Assembly (NCBI GenBank): GCA_900552945.1
Contig: USBI01000003.1
Span: forward strand, 1-64,000
DNA from: an uncultured Oscillospiraceae bacterium
Lineage (GTDB): Bacteria > Bacillota > Clostridia > Oscillospirales > Ruminococcaceae
Direction: 5' to 3'
Length of the DNA stretch: 64,000 nucleotides
A program made the position numbers and the translations under genes. The number at the start of each line of letters is the position of its first letter. Positions within the stretch are counted from its first letter, which is position 1. Shown piece after piece: positions 49,657-58,944 of the stretch. A model generated the notes under the pieces. It was given only the letters and a program-made list of their open reading frames with translations, ran no database searches and was not told the DNA's origin.

Positions 49657-50250
49657 TCATTCAGCCGAAATTCTGCAATTCTGATTAAAGTATGGCATTT
49701 GTTCTTCCAGTTTGGATTCAAATGTTTCGTCAATCAGAAATCCCATCTGTTCATTGCGGATGATAAAACCGCCCATTTTAATTCGGGAATCCGGCTGAAA
49801 TAAAACGTTTTGCTCTGGGCATGCCGCTTTTACGGCCTGCTCAAACCAATGATCTTCCGGCTTGTAGGAAACGACCGCATGATCCATATCATTTTGCGTT
49901 GCCGCAAGCTTATATCGTTCCAACAGATAGGTCTTGTATTCCTCTGTTTTGGAAAACTCGCTCAAACGGCAGCGTATCGCCTGTAAGATCAGGTTGCGGT
50001 AACGTTCCCGCTCCAGAAGAATCTCCTGTCTGGCGGCTAGGTCTTTTTTTGAAACTTCCAGCTTAAATTCGTTTTTGATTTTTGCTACATTATCCTGAAT
50101 GTAGCCGTAAGCGTCGTTTAACTGTTCATCCTCTGTTTGTGCGAGAGAGGCTTTTTTTACGCTTTCGGTTTCTTTTTTTATTTTTTCAATTTTTGCGTCA
50201 ACGTCCGAAAACACCGCCTGGCGAAATTTTGCCAATTTTTCTTCTTCCAA
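49657..50250 (-). CDS. V/A-type ATPase subunit E (peripheral stalk)
   Basis: 197 residues. The N-terminal helical coiled-coil half pairs with the G/H-type subunit, and the C-terminal globular half ends with PDSRIKMGGFIIRNEQM-like strands, typical of subunit E. The TTG at 50250 (MEEEKLAKFRQ), behind AAAGGTGG, is preferred over the TTG at 50271. Confidence 0.92.
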   Translation of the reverse strand: MEEEKLAKFRQAVFSDVDAKIEKIKKETESVKKASLAQTEDEQLNDAYGYIQDNVAKIKNEFKLEVSKKDLAARQEILLERERYRNLILQAIRCRLSEFSKTEEYKTYLLERYKLAATQNDMDHAVVSYKPEDHWFEQAVKAACPEQNVLFQPDSRIKMGGFIIRNEQMGFLIDETFESKLEEQMPYFNQNCRISAE

Positions 50251-50286
50251 TGTTAACCCACCTTTCGTCAAACGAAGCCGCTCGTT

Positions 50287-50595
50287 TTACAATGTGATTC
50301 CTACTGCTTCATGAACATAGCGGTTGATCGTTTCACTGATCTGCGCTGTGCCATGACGATCCGGAATTTCCACAATGAGCGGGGATTTTCGGTTCAGTTT
50401 AATGTCATAAACCGTTTCCGGAATCAGTTTGACCAGTTTCTCGGTCATCAGAACAATACCTACATCGCGCATGTCGCAGGCTTTGTAAAGTGCTTCCTTT
50501 ACTTCATCCGCTTCGTGTACGACAACGCCTTCAATTCCGGCGAGCCGCATGCCCATCTGGGTATCAATGTTATCACTCAGTAAGTAAAAGCGCAT
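50287..50595 (-). CDS. V/A-type ATPase subunit F
   Basis: 102 residues; small alpha/beta rotor subunit bound to D. It contains MRLAGIEGVVV, DVGIVLMTEKL and SPLIVEIPDRHG, the conserved F-subunit segments. The ATG at 50595 (MRFYLLSDN) is preferred over the GTG 9 bases earlier. It lies between K and E. Confidence 0.93.
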   Translation of the reverse strand: MRFYLLSDNIDTQMGMRLAGIEGVVVHEADEVKEALYKACDMRDVGIVLMTEKLVKLIPETVYDIKLNRKSPLIVEIPDRHGTAQISETINRYVHEAVGITL

Positions 50596-50618
50596 TGTTA
50601 TCACATCGCCTTCAAAGC

Positions 50619-51047
50619 TTAAAGCTTGTTGATGATCAAGATTGAGATCAGGATACCGTACAGTGCAATACCTTCACCAAGAGCTACAAAGATCAGGCCT
50701 TTACCAAAGGATTTTGCGTCTTCACTGTACAAACCGATTGCGGCAGGAACAGCAGCGGCAACCGCAATACCTGCGCCGACTGATGCGAGGCCAGTCGAAA
50801 GAGCGGCGCCAATGTAACCGAGTCCCGCACCGCCATCACCAGCAACGGCAGTTGTAGCGTCAGCAGCAAGACCGGTGAGCGGAAGAGCGATTGCAGCAAG
50901 GCAGACGCCTGCGAATGCGCAAAGATTAAACATGATGGCGTGTTTTGCTTTCTTTCCGGTTTTTACACCACGGATGATCGGCACCAGCGGCATAGCAAGC
51001 AGAATAACAATTGCAAGCGGCAGTAAAAACATCATAGCGTTTTCCAT
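50619..51047 (-). CDS. V/A-type ATPase subunit K (membrane rotor c-subunit)
   Basis: 142 residues with four membrane helices. Helices 3 and 4 look like a standard c-subunit hairpin, Gly/Ala-rich (GAGIAVAAAVPAAIGLY), with the ion-binding glutamate E125 in LGEGIALYG. Helices 1 and 2 are less Gly-rich and carry no acidic residue, so there is one ion site per four helices, as in V-type rings. Ion specificity (H+ or Na+) cannot be settled from this sequence. The ATG at 51047 follows GGAGGA. Confidence 0.94.
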   Translation of the reverse strand: MENAMMFLLPLAIVILLAMPLVPIIRGVKTGKKAKHAIMFNLCAFAGVCLAAIALPLTGLAADATTAVAGDGGAGLGYIGAALSTGLASVGAGIAVAAAVPAAIGLYSEDAKSFGKGLIFVALGEGIALYGILISILIINKL

Positions 51048-51073
51048 AATTTTGTCCTCCTGAAAAATCACGC

Positions 51074-53020
51074 TTATTCGTCTACTTTATATGTTACAAC
51101 GGCAGGGCGGAATTCTTTTCCGTTTCCTTCATAGAAACGGCTGAAGATTTCGTAAAATTCAAGTCTCAATACCTGAATTCCAACGATCAACCCTTCCATT
51201 GCCATAACAAAAAGATTGCCTACGACGAAGATGATCGGGCTTCCAACGCCGCCGATCATTTCCATTAACGTGAGCACGACCGCCATCATGCCCGCGTGGC
51301 TCAGAACAAATCCGCCAACACGCAGGAATGAAACGGTGTTTGTAATATAGCTTAAAACATTTTCAAACAACTCAAAGAAGTTGGTTACAATAAATCCGCC
51401 TATGCCGTCTTCCGGTTTTAAATCTTTGCGTTTGGAAACCCATTTCGCAAGCGGTTCCCGCAGAAAAATCAGAAGCAGGGGAAGAACGATGCAAAGAATA
51501 ATAAAGAGCGGATTTAAAACGTTAATGTTAAAGAACATGAGCAGTGCAGCAGCCGCAATGACAGAAACATAAAATACCAGGCCAGCGACCCCATTGTTAC
51601 CGAAAATGGACCGTTCATAGTCTCGCTTCTTTAAACTAAGTATAATGTTGATCAGGATGGATACGGTGATCAGCACCGCGCCAATCCCAATGGCTACCAG
51701 CAGAAGCATATTGGTCGTTTCCGGGTCAAATACCTCAATCGGCTTACCGGGAAATCCAAGAACATTGATAAAGAACGGGTCCAGCAGATGCTCCAGTCCA
51801 AAAACAGAACCGTATGCCGTGCCGAAAATCGCACTGAAAATTCCGACTCGCGCCAGAATACGGCCGAGCATCATTTTTTTCAGCTTCCACATCAAAAGCC
51901 CGATAACCGAAAGCAGCAACCCCTGTCCCAGGTCACCGAACATCATGCCAAACAAGAAGCAGTAGGTGTATGCGACCAATGGAGTCGGATCAAACCCTCC
52001 GTATTCGGGAAGCCCATACATGGAAACGAACATTTCAAACGGCCGGGTAAACCAGTTGTTTTTGAGTTTAACCGGAGGAGTAAGCCTCGGATCGGCGTCA
52101 TCTGCGCGAGTGACACAGTCGCAGCTTTGAATGCTCTCAAACAGTTTTTTGAATGCTTCCGCGTTCTTTTGGGGGATGAATCCCACCAGAAAAAACTGTT
52201 CCTGTCGAACCACCACATATTTATGCAGTTCAAACGTGTCACTTTCGAACTTTAACACGGAAAAGATTTGCCGCAGCATCACGCGGGAATCGGCAGAAAG
52301 CTGCTTTAGTTGTTCTTCTGTTTTTTTTAATTCGTTTTGATTCTCTTCCAGCATCCGGGTAATGTTTACAATTGCCACATCCGGAGTTTGGTGTGCGTAA
52401 TCCGGTATTCGTATCCGCTGGAAAAAGAGAGAACGAAAAATTCCATCAATCTCTTCTTTGATTACAGTTGGAACAAAATAAACGCCCCAATGATACTGTT
52501 CATCCACATCAAACGTAAAGAAGAAAAAGGGTTTGTCATTGTAGTAATCCAGCTTGGAAAAACTGTCATTCGGGAGGATACCGAAGCGGGAAGACACGGC
52601 TTTGCAGGCGAAGATATCATCAAATTTTTCCGCAAGCCCTTTCATGTGTTTGAGCTGCACGAGCGCCTGCTCGTTTTGCGTGACCTTCTCAGAAAGTTCC
52701 TCTTTTTGAAGGCGAAGCTGCTCATACTTGTTTTCCAGCTCGGTCACCTTTTCTTCAAATTGAGAAGGCCGCAGCTTGAGACTGCCGGTATCTTCATACA
52801 TCAGTTTAAAGCCAAGGCGGTAAGACAGGTCAACCAAGCGCTTGATGAGGCTGCTGTACGGATTGGAGTCCTGCAATAATGTTGCGCCGCTCAATTCATC
52901 TGCATATTGACTGGCACTTTCCGGATGAAAATAACCGGATTGGCAGCAAACAGTCATTGCACGGTCCATATCGTCCACATTGCCCACAATATTCACAAGA
53001 GACATTTTTTCAATTGCCAT
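51074..53020 (-). CDS. V/A-type ATPase subunit I (a-subunit, stator)
   Basis: 648 residues. The N-terminal cytosolic half has long coiled coils (about 85-130 and 220-250) that contact the peripheral stalks. The C-terminal half (from about 350) has seven to eight membrane helices with the ion half-channels, starting ARPFEMF-like TRPFEMFVSMYGLPEYGGFDP. The essential basic residue should lie in the late helix FLRVGGFVLSHAGM. It is 26 bases from K and 24 from C. Confidence 0.95.
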   Translation of the reverse strand: MAIEKMSLVNIVGNVDDMDRAMTVCCQSGYFHPESASQYADELSGATLLQDSNPYSSLIKRLVDLSYRLGFKLMYEDTGSLKLRPSQFEEKVTELENKYEQLRLQKEELSEKVTQNEQALVQLKHMKGLAEKFDDIFACKAVSSRFGILPNDSFSKLDYYNDKPFFFFTFDVDEQYHWGVYFVPTVIKEEIDGIFRSLFFQRIRIPDYAHQTPDVAIVNITRMLEENQNELKKTEEQLKQLSADSRVMLRQIFSVLKFESDTFELHKYVVVRQEQFFLVGFIPQKNAEAFKKLFESIQSCDCVTRADDADPRLTPPVKLKNNWFTRPFEMFVSMYGLPEYGGFDPTPLVAYTYCFLFGMMFGDLGQGLLLSVIGLLMWKLKKMMLGRILARVGIFSAIFGTAYGSVFGLEHLLDPFFINVLGFPGKPIEVFDPETTNMLLLVAIGIGAVLITVSILINIILSLKKRDYERSIFGNNGVAGLVFYVSVIAAAALLMFFNINVLNPLFIILCIVLPLLLIFLREPLAKWVSKRKDLKPEDGIGGFIVTNFFELFENVLSYITNTVSFLRVGGFVLSHAGMMAVVLTLMEMIGGVGSPIIFVVGNLFVMAMEGLIVGIQVLRLEFYEIFSRFYEGNGKEFRPAVVTYKVDE

Positions 53021-53044
53021 TTATGCTGAGCACCTACCTTAACG

Positions 53045-54088
53045 TTACAGAACCAGTAACTGTTTGATTTGAGATGCGGGAACCTGATAGCGGATTCCCT
53101 CAATCACTTTGATAATGTTTTTTACTTCAATATTGTTGAGGATAATAAACGCATAAAGAACAGCGGGGGGGCTTGTTGAAAACCGCATGAGTTTCTTGTT
53201 GTATTGATAAATAATCTGGTCCAGATCATGTTCAAATACCAGATTATCGTTTGAATCTTGATTTTTTCCGTAATAACACTCATGAAAGAGTTCAAAGAAT
53301 TCATCGGCATTTGGTGCTTCGATCAGCTTTTGAAGCATGCCGTGGTTCAGCTTAAATGAAAAGGGAAGAATCAAAGATTCAATTTCCTGTTTCTGAGCTC
53401 CAAAATATCGCTTTAAGCGATAGATGGTCATAAGATTCGTCAGCGTTACATTGACACGGATGACTTTTTCCAAATCTTTTCTCGTTTGGCCTCTGAACTT
53501 TTTCCGGATGGTTTCCAGCAGGTGTTCATAATGGTAGGTCATCAGTCCTTTTTCGCAGGCCGCATAGTCAATGGGTTCGCCTGCCGCGGGGCGGAACTGT
53601 TCCACGATCTCCTGATAGGGAGTGTGATTTAAAACAGAAAGCAAATCGTCAAACTCGCGCACCTTTGCGAGTTCCATCATGTCAAACGAAGCATGATGAA
53701 TAAGGTAAGCCGGAAGATCCAGAATAAAGCTCGACATCGTTCCCGCGTTGAGTGAGAGAACACACTTTAAAATCTGCTCGATCTCATCCTGCAGAATGAG
53801 ATAATTATAAAAGTCATTATCTCCGGTAAAGTTGTAACGGCATAATTTGGTATACCGGTTAAACAATTCCCGCATTAAAAGACTTTCCAGCTGGCCTCTG
53901 TGAATACTGTGTGTATCAATCTGTTCCAGAGCGGACCGATAACAGGTCTCGTCCTTTAAATAAGCGGCCAATTCGGATACACTGCTTTTGCGCAGCATAT
54001 CATTATAGTTTTCTTCCGTTAGGCGTTTGCCATACATACACTTTGCCTTAGCGGAAATTGTATTGCCCGAGAGGGATGTCGCAAACAT
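53045..54088 (-). CDS. V/A-type ATPase subunit C (d-type)
   Basis: 347 residues, all helical; the funnel linking the D/F shaft to the K ring. It has internally similar thirds and the RLTEENYNDMLRKSSVSELA start common in clostridial V-type subunit C. ATG after GGCAGGTGAGAAC. Four bases separate it from the first ATPase gene. Confidence 0.9.
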   Translation of the reverse strand: MFATSLSGNTISAKAKCMYGKRLTEENYNDMLRKSSVSELAAYLKDETCYRSALEQIDTHSIHRGQLESLLMRELFNRYTKLCRYNFTGDNDFYNYLILQDEIEQILKCVLSLNAGTMSSFILDLPAYLIHHASFDMMELAKVREFDDLLSVLNHTPYQEIVEQFRPAAGEPIDYAACEKGLMTYHYEHLLETIRKKFRGQTRKDLEKVIRVNVTLTNLMTIYRLKRYFGAQKQEIESLILPFSFKLNHGMLQKLIEAPNADEFFELFHECYYGKNQDSNDNLVFEHDLDQIIYQYNKKLMRFSTSPPAVLYAFIILNNIEVKNIIKVIEGIRYQVPASQIKQLLVL

Positions 54089-54092
54089 GTTC

Positions 54093-54416
54093 TCACCTGC
54101 CTAAAACGCGGCTGTAAAGATCGTCTTCCCAGATCTGATGGTTCTCGTCATATACTTTTTTCAGAGCGGAAAATGCTTTTTGTTTGTTTGCTTCAATCTC
54201 TGCGCATTTTTCATTTGCATATTCCTGTTCTGTTCTGCGAACTTCATCCAGATGCTTTTGCGCACGCTCGCGCATCTTTTTTCGGAGTTCTTCGTTTTCG
54301 TGCTCAAGCTGTTTTTTTAATACCTCGTCTTTGATTCGGTTTGCTTCTTCCAGCTTGGCACTGGCTTGTTTATCAATTTCGATGATTTCTTTGATGATCT
54401 CATCCATCTGCTTCAC
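54093..54416 (-). CDS. V/A-type ATPase peripheral-stalk subunit (G/H type)
   Basis: 107 residues, nearly all one coiled coil rich in Lys, Glu and Gln, forming the right-handed coiled-coil stalk with subunit E. First ATPase gene, 11 bases after the DUF711 gene, with no promoter between them. Confidence 0.85.
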   Translation of the reverse strand: MKQMDEIIKEIIEIDKQASAKLEEANRIKDEVLKKQLEHENEELRKKMRERAQKHLDEVRRTEQEYANEKCAEIEANKQKAFSALKKVYDENHQIWEDDLYSRVLGR

Positions 54417-54427
54417 CTGATTTCCAG

Positions 54428-55783
54428 TTAGTTCTTTAGGCTCTGCATCGGCGCCGGTATCTGACCGCCTCTCTTAATAAATTTGGAGGAGGAGTAAGAG
54501 TTGATTTTCATGACCGGTCCGCTTCCGAGCAGTCCGCCGAAATTCAGTTCGTCGCCTTCTTTTTTGCCAATTGCCGGGATCAGACGAACCGCGGTGGTCT
54601 TGGAGTTGACCATGCCGATCGCGGCTTCATCCGCAATAATTGCGGCAATGGTATCCGCCGGAATATCACCCGGTACAACGATCATATCCAGTCCGACGGA
54701 GCATACAGCTGTCATTGCTTCCAATTTTTCAATGGAAAGGGAACCGCAGCGTGCAGCATCAATCATGCCTGCGTCTTCTGTGACCGGAATAAACGCGCCG
54801 GAAAGTCCGCCGACTTTGCTGGAAGCCATAACGCCGCCTTTTTTCACAGCGTCGTTAAGCATGGCAAGAGTAGCGGTTGTTCCGTGTGTTCCGCATTTTT
54901 CAAGGCCGATCTCTTCCAGAATGTGAGCGACCGAGTCACCGACAGCCGGAGTCGGCGCCAGAGAAAGATCAACAATACCGAACGGAACACCCAGCCGTTT
55001 GGATGCTTCTGTGCCGACCAGCTGACCCATCCGCGTAATTTTGAAAGCGGTTTTCTTAATGATATCGGCGATTTTGGTAATATCCGCGTCTGGATATTTC
55101 GCAAGTGCCGCGCGAACAACGCCCGGCCCTGAAACGCCTACGTTGATCATGCAGTCCGGCTCTCCAACACCGTGGAACGCACCGGCCATAAACGGGTTGT
55201 CTTCCGGAGCGTTGCAGAATACAACGAGTTTTGCTGCGCCAATACAGTCACGGTCTGCGGTGAGTTCTGCCGTGCGTTTTACCACTTCGCCCATCAATCC
55301 GACTGCATCCAGATTGATGCCCGTTTTGGTGGAGCCGATGTTGACCGAGGAGCAGACATTTTCCGTTACAGCAAGCGCTTCGGGGATCGAACGGATCAGC
55401 GCTTCGTCACCTGCGCTGTATCCTTTCTGGACAAGCGCAGAATAACCGCCGATGAAGTTTACCCCGCAGGTCTCTGCACAGCGCTGAAGGGTTTTTGCAA
55501 ATTTTACTGTGTCGCCTTTCGCCGCAGCGGCGAGGATGGCGATCGGTGTAACGGAAATACGCTTATTAATAATAGGTATCCCATATTCCGTTTCGATATC
55601 CTCTCCAACCTTGACCAGATTTTTGGCAAGACGGGTGACTTTTTCATACACCTTCTCGCAGGAACGGTCAATATCCGGGTCAATGCAATCCAGCAGCGAG
55701 ATACCCATAGTAATGGTACGGATGTCAAGACACTGATCCTGGATCATCCGTATGGTTTCCAGAATGTCGTAGGTATTTAACAT
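54428..55783 (-). CDS. DUF711 (UPF0210, PFL-like) family protein
   Basis: 451 residues, no signal peptide or membrane helices. Characteristic stretches: [64 protein letters not shown] and PVTEDAGM. The family is often labelled PFL-like from structure, but no glycyl-radical motif is visible and its reaction is unknown. It is 11 bases downstream of the ACT-domain gene, an association conserved across many Firmicutes and archaea, and leads directly into the ATPase genes. Confidence 0.9.
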   Translation of the reverse strand: MLNTYDILETIRMIQDQCLDIRTITMGISLLDCIDPDIDRSCEKVYEKVTRLAKNLVKVGEDIETEYGIPIINKRISVTPIAILAAAAKGDTVKFAKTLQRCAETCGVNFIGGYSALVQKGYSAGDEALIRSIPEALAVTENVCSSVNIGSTKTGINLDAVGLMGEVVKRTAELTADRDCIGAAKLVVFCNAPEDNPFMAGAFHGVGEPDCMINVGVSGPGVVRAALAKYPDADITKIADIIKKTAFKITRMGQLVGTEASKRLGVPFGIVDLSLAPTPAVGDSVAHILEEIGLEKCGTHGTTATLAMLNDAVKKGGVMASSKVGGLSGAFIPVTEDAGMIDAARCGSLSIEKLEAMTAVCSVGLDMIVVPGDIPADTIAAIIADEAAIGMVNSKTTAVRLIPAIGKKEGDELNFGGLLGSGPVMKINSYSSSKFIKRGGQIPAPMQSLKN

Positions 55784-55794
55784 AAAGCTTCTCC

Positions 55795-56064
55795 TTAAAT
55801 TCTGTGCATGGAATTAAAGATGTCTTCGTGCATTGCATGAACCGAAATGTCCATTTCTTTTCCAAGCGCATCCAAAGCGGCGGAAAGTTCTTTGTATTCA
55901 ACATTGATTTTTGAAATATCCGCCAGCATGATCATACAGAACAGATCCTGTAAAACAGACTGGGTCACTTCAATGATATTCGCGTTATACTTGGCACAAA
56001 TGCCGCTGACTTTTGCAAGAATCCCTACAGTGTCCTTGCCGATAACGGTAATAACTGCACGCAT
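55795..56064 (-). CDS. ACT-domain protein (UPF0237 family)
   Basis: 89 residues: one ACT domain ([22 protein letters not shown]...), an allosteric ligand-binding fold usually sensing amino acids. The ATG at 56064 lies behind GGAGG; the frame extends to 56103 without a better start. First gene of the operon; probably regulates or binds the DUF711 protein. Confidence 0.9.
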   Translation of the reverse strand: MRAVITVIGKDTVGILAKVSGICAKYNANIIEVTQSVLQDLFCMIMLADISKINVEYKELSAALDALGKEMDISVHAMHEDIFNSMHRI

Positions 56065-56106
56065 GAAAAATCCTCCCGAAATATGTTTTCGATTCATCTT
56101 CAACGG

Positions 56107-56135
56107 ATATTACTATCTTACTATATTTGTTACAA
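56107..56135 (-). promoter_or_regulatory. Promoter of the ACT-DUF711-ATPase operon
   Basis: On the minus strand: TTGTAA (56135-56130), 17 bases, TAATAT (56112-56107). It is the only good promoter seen ahead of the eleven-gene minus-strand run. Confidence 0.65.
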
Positions 56136-56199
56136 GATTGGAATGAAAGATATGCACAAAGATTAGCTTGCTAATTTTGAAAAATTGTCAATTATGTGC

Positions 56200-56228
56200 T
56201 ACACAGAAGCTCGTTTTTTCGATATAAT
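56200..56228 (+). promoter_or_regulatory. Promoter of the PHP phosphatase gene
   Basis: TACACA (56200-56205), 17 bases, perfect TATAAT (56223-56228). Confidence 0.55.
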
Positions 56229-56284
56229 ATTTTTGTCAAATATTTGTGTTTTAAATATTGATATGCAGGATTGGTGATGAGAAT

Positions 56285-57094
56285 ATGCAAAAATATATTG
56301 ATTTACACAGCCATTCATCCCATTCGCCGGATGCGGATCATTCGGTTGCCGACATGTGCCGCACAGCGGAAAAGATGGGCTTGTACGCTTATGCGATTAC
56401 AGATCATTGTGAAATGAACGACTTTGTCGGGGGCGGTTATGCGAAGAACATTCCCGCCTCTCTTGCAGAGATGGAACAGGTCCGCTCGTCGGAAGAATGG
56501 AAAACCGTTCTTCTCAAAGGCATCGAGGTAGGGCAGGCACTGGAAAATAAAACGGTTTCTGAAGCGTTTCTGGATGATGTTTGGGGGAAAACGGATTTTA
56601 TTCTGGGGTCTCTTCATAATATGATCGCTTATACGGATTTTGCGTTTCTGGATTATCAAAATGAGGATATACCAGCGCTTTTAAAACGCTATTTTACCGA
56701 GTTGCTTTCTTTAGCGGATTGGGGACGCTTTGATTCGCTTGCACATATGACCTATCCGCTTCGTTATATGAAAGCGCAGGGCTTTGAGGTCGATTTGGAC
56801 CCGTATAAAAAACAGATCGATGAAATTTTGTCCTGCCTTGCCAAAACAGGGCATGCTTTGGAAGTCAATACCTCCGGTCTTCGGCAGACCATGCGGGAAA
56901 CGATGCCGCCGTTTTGGGTTGTTCGCAGGTTTAAAGAACTTGGCGGGCACTATGTGACGGTTGGGTCGGATTCCCATTGCACGCAGGATGTTGGAAAGGG
57001 AATTGCTGAGGCAATTTCCTTAATAAAGGAAGCCGGATTTCAAACACTAACTTATTATGTGCAGCATAAGCCGGTCGAATTACCGATTTTGTAA
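56285..57094 (+). CDS. PHP-domain histidinol-phosphatase family protein
   Basis: 269 residues. The polymerase/histidinol-phosphatase metal motifs are visible: DLHSHSSHSPDA (H8, H10), ITDHCEMNDF, LKGIEVG, LGSLHN and a C-terminal TVGSDSHC. It resembles the HisJ type that dephosphorylates L-histidinol phosphate. No his genes are nearby, so a different phosphate ester is possible. The ATG at 56285 is chosen; an in-frame TTG lies at 56258. Confidence 0.85.
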   Translation: MQKYIDLHSHSSHSPDADHSVADMCRTAEKMGLYAYAITDHCEMNDFVGGGYAKNIPASLAEMEQVRSSEEWKTVLLKGIEVGQALENKTVSEAFLDDVWGKTDFILGSLHNMIAYTDFAFLDYQNEDIPALLKRYFTELLSLADWGRFDSLAHMTYPLRYMKAQGFEVDLDPYKKQIDEILSCLAKTGHALEVNTSGLRQTMRETMPPFWVVRRFKELGGHYVTVGSDSHCTQDVGKGIAEAISLIKEAGFQTLTYYVQHKPVELPIL

Positions 57095-57150
57095 AGTTGT
57101 GGTTTGCTTTTTGCTTGAACCCGTGTTCCGTCTTGAAGCTTTGCTGTGAA

Positions 57151-57179
57151 TGGACAATTTGAAAAGATGCTGATATAAT
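57151..57179 (+). promoter_or_regulatory. Promoter of the Lrp-aminotransferase-DUF362-ispE operon
   Basis: TGGACA (57151-57156), 17 bases, TATAAT (57174-57179). The 5' leader is about 85 bases. Confidence 0.7.
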
Positions 57180-57271
57180 AATGGTATTTTCACCGAAAGC
57201 TCGGGAAAAATTGGGTTTATCATCACTTTTTGTGCATAACCTGTTTATAAATGTATAGGAGGAGACGTCAG

Positions 57272-57751
57272 ATGGATAAATTATTGTCTTTGCTTAATGA
57301 AAACGCAAGATTTTCCAATAAACAGTTGGCGACCATGCTTGGCACGACCGAGGAAGATATCGAAAAGCAGATCGCTGCTTATGAGAAAAAAGGGATTATC
57401 CGTGGCTACAAGGTGCTGCTTGACCACGAACAGATTGACGAACAGGCGGTTCAGGCGATTATCGAGGTAAAAGTGTCTCCTAAACGCGATCTTGGTTTTG
57501 AGGACATTGCCCGGCGTATTATGGCTTACTCTGAAGTGGACACTGTCTATCTGATGTCCGGCGGCTATGATCTGCTGGTGATTCTGGAATGCAAAACGTT
57601 TAAAGACATCGCTATGTTTGTTCAGCAGAGACTTGCAGCGCTGGATTCCGTCCTTTCCACCGCAACACACTTTGTATTGGTGCGTTATAAAGAGAAAGGC
57701 GTTGTGCTCAGCGGAAGCGATACTGACCGGAGAAGGAGTGCGTTGCTTTGA
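57272..57751 (+). CDS. Lrp/AsnC-family transcriptional regulator
   Basis: 159 residues. N-terminal winged helix-turn-helix (1-60: MDKLLSLLNENARFSNKQLA, EKKGIIRGYKV) and C-terminal RAM ligand-binding domain (about 68-150: IEVKVSPK, VYLMSGGYDLLVILE). It overlaps the aminotransferase gene by one base and likely controls this operon in response to an amino acid. ATG behind AGGAGG. Confidence 0.93.
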   Translation: MDKLLSLLNENARFSNKQLATMLGTTEEDIEKQIAAYEKKGIIRGYKVLLDHEQIDEQAVQAIIEVKVSPKRDLGFEDIARRIMAYSEVDTVYLMSGGYDLLVILECKTFKDIAMFVQQRLAALDSVLSTATHFVLVRYKEKGVVLSGSDTDRRRSALL

Positions 57752-58944
57752 TGGATTATTCCTCTCTTATGTCCCAAAAGGTGCAGCAGATCAAACCTTC
57801 CGGGATTCGTAAGTTTTTTGATATCGCGGAACAGATGGACGATGTCATCTCTCTCGGCGTAGGAGACCCGGACTTTAAAACTCCGTGGGCAGTTCGCCAC
57901 AGAGGCATTGAAACACTGGAACGCGGTATGACGCGTTATTCCGCTAACGCCGGCTTGTTCAGCCTGCGCGAAGAGATTGCGCGGTATATGCAGCGTAAAT
58001 ATAATCTTTCCTATGAGCCTAAAGACGAGATTTTGGTTACAGTCGGCGGTTCAGAAGCCATTGACCTGTGCATTCGCGTGTTTGTGGAACCGGGCGATGA
58101 GGTACTGGTTGTAGAACCTTCGTTTGTTGCATATACGCCGATTGTCAGTGTCTGCGGCGGTGTTCCGGTTCCAATCCCGACCAAAGCTGAGAACGGGTTC
58201 CGCCTGACAGCGGACGAGCTGCGCGCAAAAATCACACCGAAAACGAAACTCCTTGTCCTGCCTTTTCCCAACAACCCAACGGGTGCCGTCATGCGCAGGG
58301 AACATTTAGAGGAGATCGCCGAAGTTTTGCGTGAGTCAAATATCATTGTTCTTTCCGATGAGATTTACGCGGAACTCACTTATGGAGAGCGTCCGCATGT
58401 TTCTATTGCTGAGATTGAAGGAATGAAAGAGCGCACTGTTGTTATCAACGGTTTTTCCAAAACCTTCAGCATGACCGGATGGCGCCTTGGATATGCGGCG
58501 GGGCCGAAACCAATCATCAAACAGATGACAAAGCTTCATCAGTTTGCGATTATGTGCGCACCTACCACAAGCCAGTACGCGGCAATTGAAGCACTCAAAA
58601 ACTGTGACGACAGTGTTCGCGAAATGCGGGACGATTACAATATCCGCCGGCGTCTGGTCATTGATGGATTTACTTCCATCGGTTTGCCGTGCTTTGAGCC
58701 GGAGGGAGCGTTTTATATCTTCCCGTCCATTCAGTCGACCGGCCTTACTTCGGATGAATTCTGTGAAAAACTTCTTTATTCCAAAAAGGTCGCCGTTGTG
58801 CCCGGTACTGCTTTCGGTGAAAGCGGGGAAGGGTATATTCGTGTTTCTTACTCTTATTCAAAGAAGCACCTGCTGGAAGCAATCTCACGCATTGGTGAAT
58901 TTATGAAAGATTTGGAAAAGGAACGGGAAGCATGTCAAAAATAA
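57751..58944 (+). CDS. Class I/II PLP-dependent aminotransferase
   Basis: 397 residues. Fold type I: LGVGDPDF, YSANAGLFSLREEIARYM, FPNNPTGAV, LSDEIYAELTYG, the PLP lysine K237 in GFSKTFSMTGWRLGYAAG, and RVSYSYS with the substrate-carboxylate Arg. It is close to aspartate/aromatic aminotransferases, commonly paired with an adjacent Lrp regulator in clostridia. The amino donor cannot be fixed. Start ATG 57751 or the TTG just before it (57748). Confidence 0.93.
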   Translation: MDYSSLMSQKVQQIKPSGIRKFFDIAEQMDDVISLGVGDPDFKTPWAVRHRGIETLERGMTRYSANAGLFSLREEIARYMQRKYNLSYEPKDEILVTVGGSEAIDLCIRVFVEPGDEVLVVEPSFVAYTPIVSVCGGVPVPIPTKAENGFRLTADELRAKITPKTKLLVLPFPNNPTGAVMRREHLEEIAEVLRESNIIVLSDEIYAELTYGERPHVSIAEIEGMKERTVVINGFSKTFSMTGWRLGYAAGPKPIIKQMTKLHQFAIMCAPTTSQYAAIEALKNCDDSVREMRDDYNIRRRLVIDGFTSIGLPCFEPEGAFYIFPSIQSTGLTSDEFCEKLLYSKKVAVVPGTAFGESGEGYIRVSYSYSKKHLLEAISRIGEFMKDLEKEREACQK

